Assembly (NCBI GenBank): GCA_948099385.1
Contig: CANUEZ040000014.1
Coordinates: 1,984,001 to 2,048,000, forward strand
Length of the DNA stretch: 64,000 nt
Origin: Fasciola hepatica
Taxonomy: Eukaryota; Platyhelminthes; Trematoda; Plagiorchiida; Fasciolidae
Direction of reading: 5' to 3'
The notes under the pieces: model-generated
Told to the model about the DNA's origin: nothing
Database searches by the model: none
The model's input: the letters and a program-made list of their open reading frames with translations, nothing else
Shown here: positions 24,081-36,593 of the stretch, piece by piece
How positions within the stretch are numbered: position 1 is the first letter of the stretch
How the letters are laid out: the number at the start of each line of letters is the position of its first letter
Position numbers and translations under genes: made by a program

Positions 24081-25344
24081 GAAAAACGCTGTACCGTTAA
24101 CCGGGTTTGCGGTTTGCGTCGATGACCATGGAGCTAGAGTGGTAATCGCATTAAAACTAATGAACGGTCCGACTCTACGTACGTGGTACGTGGTAGGGTT
24201 ACAAGAAACCGATGAGCTACGAAAGCTTGTTGGTAACGACAAATGGTCCCGGTTTCGCGTCCCAGGATATTGGTACCGGATGAGTGTGCAAGACAGTTGT
24301 TGCAGTGGTCATTAAAGTCACATAAGATGGCTGTTCTCGCGTTGATTTCAAGTGGCCTGTGAGACATTCCCAAAGGAGAACAATCAGTGATATTTGGGAA
24401 ACAACAGATAATGCAGACGTAATGACTTGAAAGTGGAAGTTTGAGTTCTAGCTACATAACCTGGAACTCTTGATTGAAAATGCCAAAATTGGATAAGCGA
24501 GAGGCCGTGATAGGTTTGTGGATACACGCACAAGCCTCAATCAAAAACAGAACGAATGACCGAGAAAATAGTTGGGGAAATGAAGATGGGTTGTGTCAAG
24601 GGAGGGAGAGATTTAATTTTCGGGCAAAGATAGAGTCAGACCGGAGGAAGATCCAAGAAACTGATGCACTAATGTTTACTTTACTCTCATGCGATTAGCT
24701 GCTGCAGGAGGATGGGCCAGCTTCATGGATGTCCCGAATGACACCTGCTTATGAGCTGTATGTGCAGAGGAACCGTTCACGAAGTTTTGGGAATTCAGTA
24801 CGAAGTAGTCTCCCCAGCTTCACTCGGCTTTTTGTTCGAGGTAGCAACTCTAGCTTGTGCACAACCAAATATTACTTGTCGGGCAGCAGGAAGTTTGTGC
24901 TGGGAACCGGTGACCGACCCAGCAATTCATGTGCCTTTTGAATGGCGGTCTGACAGTCGAGGATGTCCACCGCATCGTGTTGAATCTCACTCCACTCAGG
25001 ATGGTTGAGTAAGAGGCAAGAGGCAGCAGCTTTATTAGGTCGCAGGCCACATTTGCGCACGTCACGCTGCTGTCTATGGACTTCTGTGGCTTTTATGTAG
25101 AGAGATTGTCGCCAGCCATGGTCCCTAACAACGCCACGTGGCTGTTGTGTAGCTACTTGTTCTCGGCCTGTCCGGTAGGGACGACCGGGTTTACCGAAAC
25201 GCACAAACCCGATCAAAATTGATCAATGCTAGTTTCGTCCACGAACATTTGTGAGTTTTTTTACACTTGGAGTAATTTACAGTAAAAGGGGTAAACCCCA
25301 TAGCCAAAGGACACTGTAAAGGGGATGTGTGAGAGGAACATTCA
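24081..25344. other. Intronic stretch with an unrecognised minus frame
   Basis: A minus-strand open frame at 24,872-25,216 encodes a composition-balanced segment including NHPEWSEIQHDAVDILD and QTAIQKAHELLG, which looks protein-like. I cannot assign it to a family, and no splice pattern ties it to INTS2. It may be part of a mobile element. The remainder holds only short frames. Confidence 0.35.
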
Positions 25345-27185
25345 ATAAGATTCAATTTGCTGACCCTGTTTTTGAAAACAAAAAGACTGTAAATGGTTGG
25401 AAATACGGAAAGAGGGATAGTGTTCCAAAGTCTTAGTAGTACGGGGAATAGAGGAGGACTGAAATAACGAGGTACGACATCTATGGATAGAGACCTGATG
25501 TAGGTGACTGGCCGCCTGCATACGAGATGAGTGAGAGAAAGTCATGGGAGAGGAATTGCCGAGGTGAGTTCTGATGAACAAAAACTAAAATAACTGTAGA
25601 AAACACATAGTGAGACAACTTCCCGGCGATGAACAAACGGTTTCCCGCAGCCGCCAGTCACTTTGACAGCTTTCCGTTGGCCGCGGTCACCTTCCTGAAT
25701 TTTTGTACATTGTTGTATAATAAATGAAAAAGAAGTAAAAAGAGTATTAGTTTTTCCTTGTGGTTGCGAATGAGAGGGGTTGGGGAGGATCATTGGCGAA
25801 CCGGACAACCTTTCTCTGAACCCGGGTCAAGGGTGGTAGACGAACCTCCACCTCATATATGACTGTAGTATTCAAGCGGATTTAAGCTTTTTACAAAAAA
25901 AAGATGAATGGATAAAAGAAAGCGCCTGGTGTGGAGTGGAAAACCAACCTTGCGTGCATCACGGGAGGCAAGCGCAGACACAGAAGGAGACAAACAAAGC
26001 GATGAATTCATGGATAAGTCCTGTAAAGAAAGTGACCCCGTAGAGCAAAGTGGAGTTGGGCCAAAATTCAGATGAGGAGAATAAGGAAGATGTTTGAGTG
26101 AAACTGAAAGGAGATAAGTTTTTCGAAACAATGAAACAGTCACGGTTGGTAGAACCCCAAGAAGAGATTGGTTCTAGATCAGAAGCAAGTGATGCGTTCA
26201 AAACAGAAGGATCGCTACCGATATTGGTGGTGACCTGGCGAGTGGTACGGTAAGAGAGGGATCGATAGACAGTGGCATCATCGTCAAGACAGTGAGGTGA
26301 CTTAGAGGTTAAAGATAGGAGATTATCAATAAATAGAAGAGGGTGGGCACATGTATGGAACCTTGGGAACACCAGCATTCACAGAGTGCGGTTGAGATAG
26401 AGCACCACCAACCCGGACGGAGATGGTTCGCTTGCTGAAAAAGCGCCATTCGCGACAAGAGAGCCGGATGGAGCCCGAACGGAGACAATTTCGACAGCAG
26501 AACTTCATGCGAAACTTGGTCGAAGGCTTTTGAGATGTCCATCGAGACCAAGTGAGTTTATCCGAGGTTATCGAGTGCCGCCGACCAGGAGTGTGAGACG
26601 ATTGCTAATAGGTCGTCTGTAGAACGACGCGGACGGAATCCATGTTGACGATCACTCAGCAGACTACCACGTTCAAAAAATGGACGCAGTTGGTCGGAGA
26701 TAGTGGTATCAAAAACTTTCGAAAGTACGGAAGTGAGGCTGATGGGACGGTAGTTGTTGGGGTCAGAAAGGTCACCATGTTTGTGGATAGGAAAAATAAT
26801 GACTTTCTTCCACGAAGAGGTAAATGTTTGTTGACTGTGGGGAGAAAGGAAATTACGGCGTGAGATGCGGGCTGATTTTGGAACACACATTTTAACGATG
26901 ATAGCGGGATACCGTCCAGACCGGGTGGTTTGGAAACACTCAAATTACGCAGAACTTGACGAACTTTTCTGGTCGTTATAATAGGAAAAAGCGTGGCTGG
27001 GAACGTGAGAGGACGGCAAAGTAGGGCTGACAGATAGAGTTGAGTCTGAGGCAAAACGAGAGGCAAAAATATCGGCCTTATCGAGAGGGTTGGAGACCGG
27101 AGAAACAGAGGAATTTTAGGAGGAAAGTCGGAAGGACAAAAATTACGGGAAACCACCTTTGCAAAGGACCAGAGTGATCGGCTAC
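25345..27185 (-). mobile_element. Jockey/CR1-like LINE, frameshifted RT to C-terminus
   Basis: Minus-strand remnant with ordered RT features: LRNLSVSKPPGLDGIPL (pre-RT), WKKVIIFPIHKHGDLSDP and NNYRPISLTSVLSKVFD, DRQHGFRPRRSTDDLL, VSMDISKAFDQVSHEVLL, a degraded LDDDATVY near the catalytic box, and a C-terminal ASHLHQVSIHRCRTSLF and SSIPRTTKTLEHYPS block ending near 25,345. Several frame changes and a degraded active site make it inactive. It abuts a plus-strand RTE remnant at 27,187. Confidence 0.75.
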
Positions 27186-27186
27186 C

Positions 27187-28300
27187 GTGGACCAAATCTT
27201 CACACTGCGCCAAGTACAGGAACACCGCTACATGTTCCAGCGACCAACGGCGGTATGCTTCATCGATTTCTGGGCTGTCGTTGACTTAATTAATCATGAG
27301 TGCCTACGGGGTATACTAGAATCCGAAGGTATTACTGCCAAACTCTCAAGGATCCGGAGGGCTTACAACCCCCACTAACGCACGTGTTGAAATGTATCGG
27401 AGAGAATCTTCTGCGGAGTTAGATGGTGTTGCTCTGTCTCACCGGAATTCTTCAACTATGCAGTCGGCTGGACAATGAACAGAGTCTTGGCTGATTACCC
27501 CGGTGTCCAATTGAGTCCAATGGTGCACACCTCAGACCTGGAGCTTGCAGACGATGTTGCCGTGCTAGGAGATTCTCCCGCTACACTTCAATTAGTCCTG
27601 GACCGAATTCATTGTTTCTAGAAGACTACTGGTCTCGAAGTCAATTCAGCCAAAACGAAGGCTTCTTGGAGTTGCCCTGGGCCGTCAGCTCAGCAGTTGT
27701 CTATCAATGATCAGGTGATCGAGTGTACCATCGTTCAGATATCTGGGGTCAACTCTGCTTCTGAATGGTCAGGAGAAGGACGAAGTACCATCAGAGTCTG
27801 ACAATACGCGGAGAGCATTTCTTTAGCTCCGGTGTGTGCAATGTTTAAGAAGTGAAAGTATCCTTCGAACGAAGACCTGCGTCTTCTGTCTCGCTATGCG
27901 GCCCGTGCACACGGACGCGTGTGGAACCTGGCGACTGCGAACTGAGGATACCGGAAGGCTGACGGTAACCGACAACTGAAGTCCGCGCCGAATTCTTCGT
28001 ACAAACTGGCAGGAAATGCTATCAAACAACGAAATAAGGAGGTTATGCTGTGACAGTGACCAACCCTCCGTCCTTATCCAACGCCGCCGCCCGCGGTGGT
28101 TCGGCCACATGCTTCGCCGACCTGACACAAAACTGTCCAGACAAACACTCTACCCTGCGCCATGTACGGGATGGCACTGTGACCTTGGAGGTCAACTGAA
28201 AACGTGGTTGAGCATTGTCAAGAAAGACACTGAGCGCTTCGAACAACATACGGTCTACGGTGTGCAATACTGGATACTGGGTTATGACTTCAGCTGAGCT
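27187..28300 (+). mobile_element. Decayed RTE-like LINE, RT to C-terminus
   Basis: The plus strand reads MDQIFTLRQVQEHRYMFQ and TAVCFIDFWAVVDLINHECL (RT finger/palm), then ELADDVAVLGD (catalytic box, A-DD form), TTGLEVNSAKTKA, and near the end RRRPRWFGHMLRRPD. Many stops and frame changes. The LRQ-QEHR-M wording differs from copies A-D, so this is a different RTE subfamily. Confidence 0.72.
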
Positions 28301-30090
28301 AGTATTCAACCGCCGCGATGATCCGCGACATTCACGGGGCTGACCTATCCTCGGACAGAAGATAGTCGCGTTTTTGTGTTTGAACGCGTAAAGTGTTCGG
28401 TTTACTGTTACTCGGCTTGTACGACAGCAAAGTAAGTTCATATGATTGTGACATTTGATTTTTTGTCATAAGAAACTATCAAATCTATCGACCGAGCACA
28501 CTTTGTGGATATTTCGTCGGATTTAACATCTGTATAAGACACCGATGAAGTTCCAAAACGGCCAGTGGCATACAACTGGGAGTAACAATTATACCCCTTA
28601 TTAGGTCCCACATTGAAATTAAAGTAACATGTTGTAGACAGTGATCGTATTCTTTAGTATCTTAATTCCGACGATCTCTAAACCGTGGTCAATTGGAAAC
28701 AATATTATCAAAGCTGTTTGCATTTTGGATGACTTGCTTCACTCAGACACACTTAAGTTAAATGACAACACATGTATGCGAGGATACGCCTGCACTAATT
28801 GTGGTAATTAGTGATTCGTGAAGGCTACCACAACACTGGAGACTGGGATCCATAACAAGTTATTGAGCTTCGTGCAACATGCTTCTATAATGAAGTTTTT
28901 AAAGTACAAAAACTGACTTGCACTTCCAGGTTATCGATCCAAAAGTTTACGCTCGTATTTCGCACTCGGAATTTAGTGTCACCTTATAGAAAATTAACAG
29001 AATGTAAGGTGGGCTTATATTTATTACCTCTAGTGATTATTGGGAGAGCTACCATAATATCTACCCACGCCATTCAACTAGGAAAATCAGGGGCTCTCTG
29101 GAGGTCTAGTGCGGGTGTTTAAAGCTCCTATAACATTCACACGAAGCGCAGGAGACTGGCCCATATCACTACCAGAATATCTGCTACTCAAAAAATTTGA
29201 GCATTTTGACGCCGGCGTAACCGAGTTGTTGGTGTAGATTTCTTAAAACTTAGCTTATCTTGGACTGAAAGACAACAATTTTCCTGGTGCAGCTTTCACC
29301 GTGACGAAGAACCGTAAGTTGTCAATCATGATTAAATTATACCGATGCCTTCAAAAACTTATTTTTGTGGCTTGTCTTTTCCATGTCTTGGCGCAGCATG
29401 TGAAGATAATGAGCTCAGACGTGGACGTACAGGTCACCGATCCTGAAAAGCCATTACTTTATGGAAGGATCAAAACCGGTGGTCGAGGGAATAAGAGCGC
29501 GTGCCTGCCCCTTCGGAGCTCGGATGCTTGAATCCCGTCATCGTTATTTTTACAAAACCTCGAAAGTACCTCACTCAAACGGGGTTGTGTCGGCTAGACG
29601 ACCAATTAGTTGTCAATCCAGTCACTTTATATTTCCGCTGCATTACAATTAACCAGATCAATCTTTCCCCCTGGGATGTGGATATTTCGGTGTGGGAAAA
29701 TAGTATACAGGACAACTGAACGCTAACGTAATCCGTTTTTATTACTTCTAATTTTGAAGACCTTACATTGTCGTTGCTTTTCCACATGCTGCGTACTGTG
29801 GTCTTTTCCTTTTCCTTCGATCTTATGTTATCGATACCAATTGCAAGAATGTTGGTAAAGCACATAAAAATCCAAACAGTGAAACCGCGAACGGTTGCAT
29901 AAGGGCTGCCAGCACTTCCCTCGACAAATCAACGGGGCTGCTTTCGATTTATTTCCATTTGCTTTATTTCTTCATCTTACTCTATGTACGGCCGGACTGT
30001 TGGATCACAAACTCGGATAACTGCCATAAAAACGTACAAAATTCCCCCATTTCTTCACCTTTTAGCCTCTTGAGCCACTGGTTAGTTCCG
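28301..30090. other. Intronic stretch; nothing recognised
   Basis: AT-rich sequence with only short frames. The plus frame at 29,301-29,531 has a hydrophobic start (LIFVACLFHVLA) that could look like a signal peptide, but nothing around it supports a gene. Confidence 0.35.
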
Positions 30091-30094
30091 AGAG

Positions 30095-30370
30095 AAGAAA
30101 AAAGCTCTTCTGTGGCGTGGACTTTCACGAAACATTATTCGCCTGGAAATCTCTACCGACCCATCAGAATACGTGCATACGTATGACTGCAGTGAAGCGT
30201 CATATTCACTGCCGCATGGGCCCATTGTACCACAACAGGGTATCGACAATCATAATGTGGGAACCGAGGTGCAGAACCACACAAGACCAAATAGCTTAAG
30301 CGTGACAACAACGAGAACGTTTCGTCTACCAGTAAAGTTGGTCCGTAATAGTGATTTTGAACACTTCAAC
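30095..30370 (+). repeat. Dispersed repeat family 2, copy 1
   Basis: About 275 bp, matching 40,705-40,970 in the same orientation. Shared words include GCTCTTCTGTGG, ATTATTCGCCTGGAAATCTC, CATGGGCCCATTG, CAGGGTATCGACAATC, GACCAAAT and TTTCGTCTACCAGT. There is no long shared frame. It is probably a short interspersed or truncated element. Confidence 0.65.
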
Positions 30371-30404
30371 AGAGTTAATAACCAGAGACACATGATGTAA
30401 GGAT

Positions 30405-30830
30405 AGTGGCAAATATGCTGTCTACAGACACTAATTCAGGAGGCAGACAGCACGCCATCGCCCGTTTGGAATCAAGGGCAGTGTTGGAGTCAGCCAAACA
30501 GGCTGTACGTCATCGGCTTTCCAGAATCAAAGACAAGAATGACGTCAGCCAAGCGAGCAATGGGCCAATCAGTGGCCAACAGCTGTCTGAACCGATTCAG
30601 TGGTTAGATACACTGGAGGATACGGCTTGCTGCCGCGATCAGTGGTACTACTGCACTTAGACTTTCTTTTTCAACTGTTTACCACTACCTGTAGTTCTCT
30701 TCCTACTCTTATCATGCTCTTTGTTCATTATTGTCAACTGAGGTTGCCGTTGGGAGATAGCAACCAAAGCTATCGTACCCAGTGCATGGTTAATGGTTTA
30801 CTAACTAAACCGACCGGAGCCGAAACAACT
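30405..30830 (+). mobile_element. RTE-like 3' end fragment
   Basis: The plus frame ends IQWLDTLEDTACCRDQWY, the type of C-terminal ending (W-DTLEDMA-R-QW) common in RTE-like ORF2 proteins. About 80 bp later comes the repeat tail GGTTGCCGTTGGGAGATAG...CATGGTTAATGG, also seen in opposite orientation at 38,232-38,300. A 3'-end remnant is the best reading. Confidence 0.5.
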
Positions 30831-31564
30831 AATCCGGGTGCAACCAGACCAAGCAGCGAGAACAGCCGTCTATGAATATTGAGAGAGCCAACAAGTTTTC
30901 ACGTACGGATTCGGTTATTATCACCGCACATCTTATTTAAACGATCTGTTTTCTTAATAAGCTGAGGTGGTTCGAAGGCAGAAGTCTTCTTACCGGGACT
31001 AGTGAACGGCGACAGAACATATACCACTAGATCGCCAACGTTGCCTTCGTGCAGAAATTACTACACAATAATAATATCCAATGTTGTTAAACTGAACAAA
31101 CATGTAAACGCCCAATTTGGCAAAACAATTGTCTTTCAGTGGTTCATTCTCAAGTCATTAACAGATTATATAGCAGACACTAGATAAGAGATCATGAACA
31201 TAGACATGGAAAAAACGCTAATCATGGACAGGGGTTTGACAGTCAAATTATCCTTGTCATGTGATTGGTTTATTTAGCTGACGTCCTGTAGGTAACTGGA
31301 CGGTAGATTCACGCGGTCTAGGTCAATCTTGGGCCAGGGAGTCGGAGTGCCCGGGCCGAACGCTTTCGGGCGCACAAGGCAGGGGTCAACATCCTTACCC
31401 AATTGCCTCGACCATCGATAGAGTGCGCAACTGTTCATGATCTTTTGTCAAATGCCTACTATGTAATCTGTAAATGGATTGTGAATGAACTACCGGAAAA
31501 CAACTGTTTCATCGATTCAACTTCTATACGATGCAAGAGGGATTCCAGACACCAAAACAAACTA

Positions 31565-31781
31565 TTCTATATGGCGTCCAGTATCGAATTCTCGCATCCT
31601 ACACCATATCCTAAATTCCGATGAGTTTTCTAAATGCGCTTATATCGAGCAAACCGACTGTGCGAATTTCTTGCAGTCCCAAAAGAATGCGCGCCAACTG
31701 GCGGTTCTTCGACTGGAATGTGTTATTCGCAGCCTGTTACTTGTAAAACCTATTCATGCTCAGCTTGTAATGGAACACTGT
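31565..31781 (+). pseudogene. Antisense-oriented partial copy of an INTS2 exon
   Basis: Encodes the same protein segment as the 3' two-thirds of the exon at 45,402-45,733 (PVSNSRILHHILNSDEF through AQLVMEHC), followed by the same GTAAGT donor. It lies on the plus strand, opposite to INTS2, and lacks the exon's first 116 bp and its acceptor. The flanking intron was copied with it, so this is a DNA-level duplication and not a retrocopy. Confidence 0.88.
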
Positions 31782-33164
31782 GTAAGTCATTGGTTGAGTT
31801 TTAGTCAGTTTTGCGTTTTGGTCAAATCAACCTAATAAGTAAATGAACGGCCCGTAGTACCGTCAAATACCATGGGTATTGTGAATTATGGATACTTCAT
31901 CTTATCGATAACTATTTACATTGAGTGGGGACTGGTCAATACATGCACATATTAGTGAGTTACCTGAGAGGCAGTCGAGATTCCAAGGTTGATATAGCTA
32001 CCCACCATATATTTTATGACAAAATGCGTAGTTTCTACAAGTGACACATTCGCATCAAAAAATCTAATCTCCAACAAGAACACCGTCTATTTCGATACGT
32101 CCACATCTTTTATAAGGGTCACAACGTGAAGTGAATCGCTCAGGCTGTGTATGCTTAATTATTTCCTCACTAGTTCTAGGAGTTTTGCCACCAAACAACT
32201 AATTGACTTTTTTTTCGCGTATAACTTGTCTGCGAAATTCACGTGATTGGTCACTCCAGGTTTGAGGTTTGTCGACTAAGAATGTAGTTTTGGAAGGCAC
32301 TAACCCATCGGTTCAATTCATTGATATACTTCGTTGCCGCTTTACTCATCCTGCAGTAGTTTTTTCGGGACGTTCCTACTTAGACGTTTTCAATGATGAT
32401 AAAGTAATGTTGACTTTGATAGGGTGAGAATGGTTTCTATCTAGTAGTTACAATTCTTCCTGGCTGTCAGTTAAGCCCCACCATCTCTATCAGGTCACTT
32501 AGTGTTATGCTTTTATTGCTGGTGATTTCACATGGTGGTTTCAGGTGATTTTTGATCTCGCAACCAGCTAAATGTGGTTGGAATTTGAAGTAAAGATTTC
32601 ATACGTTATTCAAAGGAGATATATGTGCCTCAAATTTCTTATTCTAGTTTGTTACTGTTTCCTCTTGGGAAGCAAAATATCGGACCTGAATATTGAGCTT
32701 GAAGCAGGATGTTATCCAGTTTGATGGTTGTTATGAGCACACCTCCGATTGGTTGGAAATTTACATGATGGAACCTGACAGATTAAAGTATAAGTTAGTT
32801 AATATTCTCCTCTCTTTTGAATCGGTTGTGTCATCAACTTGAAATTCAAATTCGTGGGTAAATTGTCCGCAAAGCGCCGGCGCTGTGATAGAATCCGCAA
32901 TAACTAAGAGAGCGAGGTCGATCACGACGAGACTGCATCGAGCGGGGTGGGTAGTGATAAGTGGCTACTGCTCAGAGTTCCCTCTCTTTTATTCAACCAT
33001 TGTCTTCTGTCCCCAACCACCTATCTTTGCTCCCTCTATCCACCCATAATGCTCCCACTGATAACACTCCCAATACTTGCAACGGTTCATTATCAATTAG
33101 TGTCGTGAATAATCCTCTGTCTTGTAATTACATTTTCTCAAGCCTCGCCAGCCTCTGAATCTCG

Positions 33165-35207
33165 GCTCCATTAACGTGCACACACTCCTGAGGGCAGGTC
33201 AGCAGGTGTGTCTAGCGCTCACAACATGGCACTCTAATCCGAATCCCTGTGAGTGAAACGATGTGCCATAGAAATGGAGAGCTTATTCATAGCAAAGAGC
33301 AAAGAATGGGCCGTTGGGCCGAATACTTCAATGAGAAGTTTAGCTGGCCGCGCGCTAATATAGTTACTCCAACGTCAACAAGTGCGACTCCTTGGGTAGT
33401 ATCACTTGAGCCCCCATCGGAAGTAGAGGTGGAGTCAGGAATTTGATTACTAAAGGGAGGGAAACCGGCCAGTCCTGACGAACTCCCTCCAGTTCTTTTC
33501 AAGTTTGGAGTGGGGGAGGGAGGGGGGGGTGCGTTGATAAAACACTTACCACCTTGATGTGTGACATTAGGAAAGAAACGTATTCCGTTATTATGAGGCG
33601 ATTCATTGATTGTTCTCATCTTTAAGGAGGGAATACGCAATGACTGTGGTCACCATCGTAGAATTGGCTTGATTCCGATGGTCACCAAGGTTTTAGCCTG
33701 GATTTTGCTGCACCATCTGACACCAGCTCGCGAGAGGAACACCCACGAACAACAGGCCGGATTCCGCTCAGGTCGAGGATGCGCCGACCAGATTCTCACT
33801 CTTCGTCAGTTACTTGAGATGAGTCACACACACCGTCGACCGACAGTAATGGCTTTTCTCGACTTGAAAGGTGCCTTCAATTCAGTTGACCAAACAGCAC
33901 TATTCAGTGCTCTTCACCAAAAGGTATACCACAGAAGTTCGTGAATTTACTAAAACCGTTGTACTCTCATACTTCTGGCTGCGTAAGGGTTTATAGAGAA
34001 CTATCTAGTCCATTCGAAACGACCGGTGGTGTTCGACAAGGATGTCCCGTTTCTCCATTCCTATTTAACTTCATCATGGACGAAATAATGGAAAATGCCT
34101 TGCGAAATCTTCAGGAAGTGGGCGTCGAACTAGGAAATAGTGGAAAACTATGATCTAGATTACGCGGACGACCTTGTGTGCTTGTTCGAATGCACGAATG
34201 GACGAGTGCACGGAACATGCGCAACGTTCACTAGACAGACTCACAAGGGCTGCAGCTGCAATCGGCATGTGCTTTGCACCTTCAGAGTGTAAAGTGATGT
34301 TGCAAGACTGGAGGTCAACGGTGTCAAGCTTGATGCTCAATGGGGAGGTGCTGGCAGTTGTCGACCGCTTCACTTACCTCGGCAGCAGCGTGACGACGGA
34401 TGGGAGCACTGTTACAGAGGTAAACACGCGTATATCCAAGGCTCGAACGGCGTAGACTGAACTGAAGCATTTATGTCGCCGACTTGATATTTCGCTAAAA
34501 TTGAAAGATCGTGTGTACTGTGCCGTGGTGCGTCCAGTTCTTTTGTATAGTTTCGAGACTTGAGGTCTGTGTGCGGAAGATATTCGTCGTCTTGAGGTTT
34601 TCGACCATCGATGTTTGCGTAGTATCGCTAAGATTGGGTGGAATAACTGGGTGGGCAATGCTGAGGTCAGAAAGGGAGTATTGGGTACTAACTGAGAGAA
34701 TAGACTTTCACAGCGTATCCAGATTAGTAGACCTTGTTGGTTGGGGCACGTGTTACGTGTGACAAATACGTCTACCATATCGTGTCCTGTTTTTCGTTCC
34801 TCCTAAGGAGTGGAAGAAACCACTTGGAGGTCAACAGACGACGTGACAACGGGAAATGCGAAAATATACAGCGAACTCAGGAAAAGTAGATGTCTTGCAT
34901 CATCGTGATTGGGGTCCAAAAGATCCGTCAGCCAGTTGGCTGGAGACACTGAAGGATATGGCAGCGAACCGTGGATAGTGGAGATCGTGTTGTCATTTCC
35001 TGTCGGATCAGAATGATTGACCAATGTGCGTTTGTACAGCTATACTGTGAATTCCGTGTGTTGGTTACTGGGGCAGTCCTTCGTTTTCCCACCCGTGTAG
35101 GTCCACTCGTTGTCCATCTTGTATATACATTCCCTCTACTTCTACATGCAACATGGTGAGAAAGGCAGTGATCAGTGGGGCTTGCCCTGCTGTTTAACAC
35201 TGTACGA
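33165..35207 (+). mobile_element. RTE-like LINE copy C (in left arm)
   Basis: Plus-strand element starting at LGSINVHTLLRAGQQVC. Almost all of the endonuclease is missing, and the sequence jumps at ACAACATGG to the VSETMCHRNGELIHS linker. RT motifs follow (ADQILTLRQLLE, MAFLDLKGAFNSVD, GGVRQGCPVSPFLF, YADDLVCLFE), then MLQDWRSTV, DRFTYLGSSVTTDG and a 3' region ending in a GATGATGA tail. It carries the two shared frame breaks (near 33,943 and 34,151). Its proteins are identical to copy D over the RT segments. Confidence 0.85.
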
Positions 35208-35293
35208 TGATGATGAATTCATTTAGTTGATCGTAAGACCAGATTTACAGTTTCACAAAAGGGTGCTAAATAAGTCTAAAATTATATACTTAC

Positions 35294-35422
35294 TGTGAGA
35301 GGCTTGATCGGAGTCCAATAAGGAAGGCCAGTGCATACGTGATGTATTGCGATCCACGTTCCGAAACACACGTCCGATGTGTTAATAGCTCCAACAATCG
35401 AGAAGACAATTCCGGAGAGAAA
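35294..35422 (-). CDS. INTS2: INTS2 exon
   Basis: A 129-bp exon with acceptor CCCTCTTTATCTGTGCAG and donor CA/GTAAGT. The first base completes ACT with the AC left by the exon at 36.25 kb. The protein is FSPELSSRLLELLTHRT...ITYALAFLIGLRSSLS. This corresponds to the INTS2 segment with EEEAEQLLQLM and VSLSFCMLLAFSTL. The exit phase (2) fits the 1-base entry of the exon at 18,165. It lies only 86 bp from the inner end of the left arm. Confidence 0.87.
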
Positions 35423-36246
35423 CTGCACAGATAAAGAGGGATTGGATGAAGGCATGTCCAGAAGACATTGTGGCGGTGTTGGTCCAACAAGCCCAATCTC
35501 GATTCAGTTGATCATTACCACTAATAAAAACCGACTCATAAACTCACGAGGGCTAAACGAGATGAACCAAGAAATCGCATTGGAGACTTGGGTAATTTTC
35601 CATACAGATCACATTGGTTACCTGACCAAATTATAATAGCACGCAACAGTAATCAGTAAATTTGCAGTTCTAACCGATTTGAGTGGGATTTCCCAATAAG
35701 CCTATCGGATTACATCAGCTGAAGCTGGGTTCGGTAGACCAGGCTAAATGCTGAGGTGGCTTCCAGAGGTAAAGATATGCTGACATCGGCGGGATGCAGA
35801 ACCACTTACGAAGCTTAACCACTCTGGATACAAGTCCCTGAATATGCGCCTGATAAAGACAAAATGGTACTCTATGGGACATTCGTAATAAGAGTATAAA
35901 AATTATCAGGTAAAACGAAGAGAATGCCTAGAAATTATCTGCATCTTGATCGGTAGCTGAAGAGCAATGCTTACGTTGTTTCCTGATATTGTGGTATTGC
36001 CCGTCCTCAGACCGGTAAAATATGTACATATTTCCAAGTTTGATGTAGCATTAGCTTGTCGTTATTGAAAGGATAATGCAAAATGATCAATGTATTCGGA
36101 AAAACAACCATCAAATTCTACCACAGTCCCCTCCAAAACACTAATCCATAGCCACATAAATGGGACAATGTACATCAAACTGGCGGTTCCACAAGTTGCC
36201 TACTTAAAACTAAACAGTAGCCATAACGGCAACGCAGAAAACTCAC

Positions 36247-36398
36247 GTGTAATTAACAAAACCTCTGAGAGCTGTGAGAACGCGAAGCAGAGTCAAAGCC
36301 TTCAGGATTACATCGTCTGATAGTGGTACTGACGTGTCATTCGGTACGAATGACTTCGTAGTCTCTATTAAATGATGATCCAGTTTCCGTAGGTGGTC
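36247..36398 (-). CDS. INTS2: INTS2 exon
   Basis: A 152-bp exon with acceptor TTTTTTACTGTCATATAG and donor GTGAGT. The frame begins DHLRKLDHHLIE and reaches DDVILKALTLLRVLTALRGF, matching the INTS2 HVVKASALLRLYCALMGIAG helix. The exit phase (2) agrees exactly with the exon at 35.4 kb. The entry phase (0) agrees with the exon at 37.5 kb but not with the tentative exon at 36.5 kb. Confidence 0.8.
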
Positions 36399-36542
36399 CT
36401 ATATGACAGTAAAAAATAAGCAACCACAAGATTCAATTGGAACATGATAGATTCGTCACAATCGCCAGCAAAAATGAAATCAAAGCGAGGTCATATGCTG
36501 TATCAGAACTATCGCTAAAAAATCGACCATTGATCTACTCAC

Positions 36543-36593
36543 AGTTCCAAGTACGTAATTTTTCATGAAGCATCATATCCGCTTCAACGACAC
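36543..36593 (-). CDS. INTS2: Tentative 51-bp INTS2 micro-exon
   Basis: An ATTATTAGTTTTCTAATGAAACAG acceptor and GTGAGT donor bracket a short frame reading VVEADMMLHEKLRTWN. It resembles the INTS2 RIVEEADVDMEP segment and lies where that segment is expected. However, it needs one base from the left and exits in phase 1, which fits neither neighbour as called. Either another small exon is missing on each side, or a border is wrong. Confidence 0.45.

Larger units (their letters stand above)
31565..35207 (+). repeat. Left arm of large inverted duplication
   Basis: Matches the reverse complement of 40,985-45,617 almost base for base in every stretch I compared (about one difference per 100 bases). 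Outer end: the match starts at TTCTATATGG and the left flank is unrelated. Contents in order: 217 bp of an INTS2 exon with its GTAAGT donor at 31,782, 1.4 kb of intron, and RTE copy C. Relative to the right arm it lacks two blocks: one at TGCA near 32,932 (416 bp) and one at ACA near 33,236 (580 bp). Apart from these gaps the arms have the same length to within a few bases. Confidence 0.93.

Noticed and set aside
29301..29531. Plus frame with a signal-peptide-like start
   Set aside because: Only 76 codons, no homology recognised, no splice or promoter support, and it lies in an INTS2 intron on the opposite strand.
31485..31835. 116-codon plus-strand frame as a separate gene
   Set aside because: From 31,565 it is an inverted copy of an INTS2 exon running into its intron; the upstream part is unrelated sequence joined at the duplication border.
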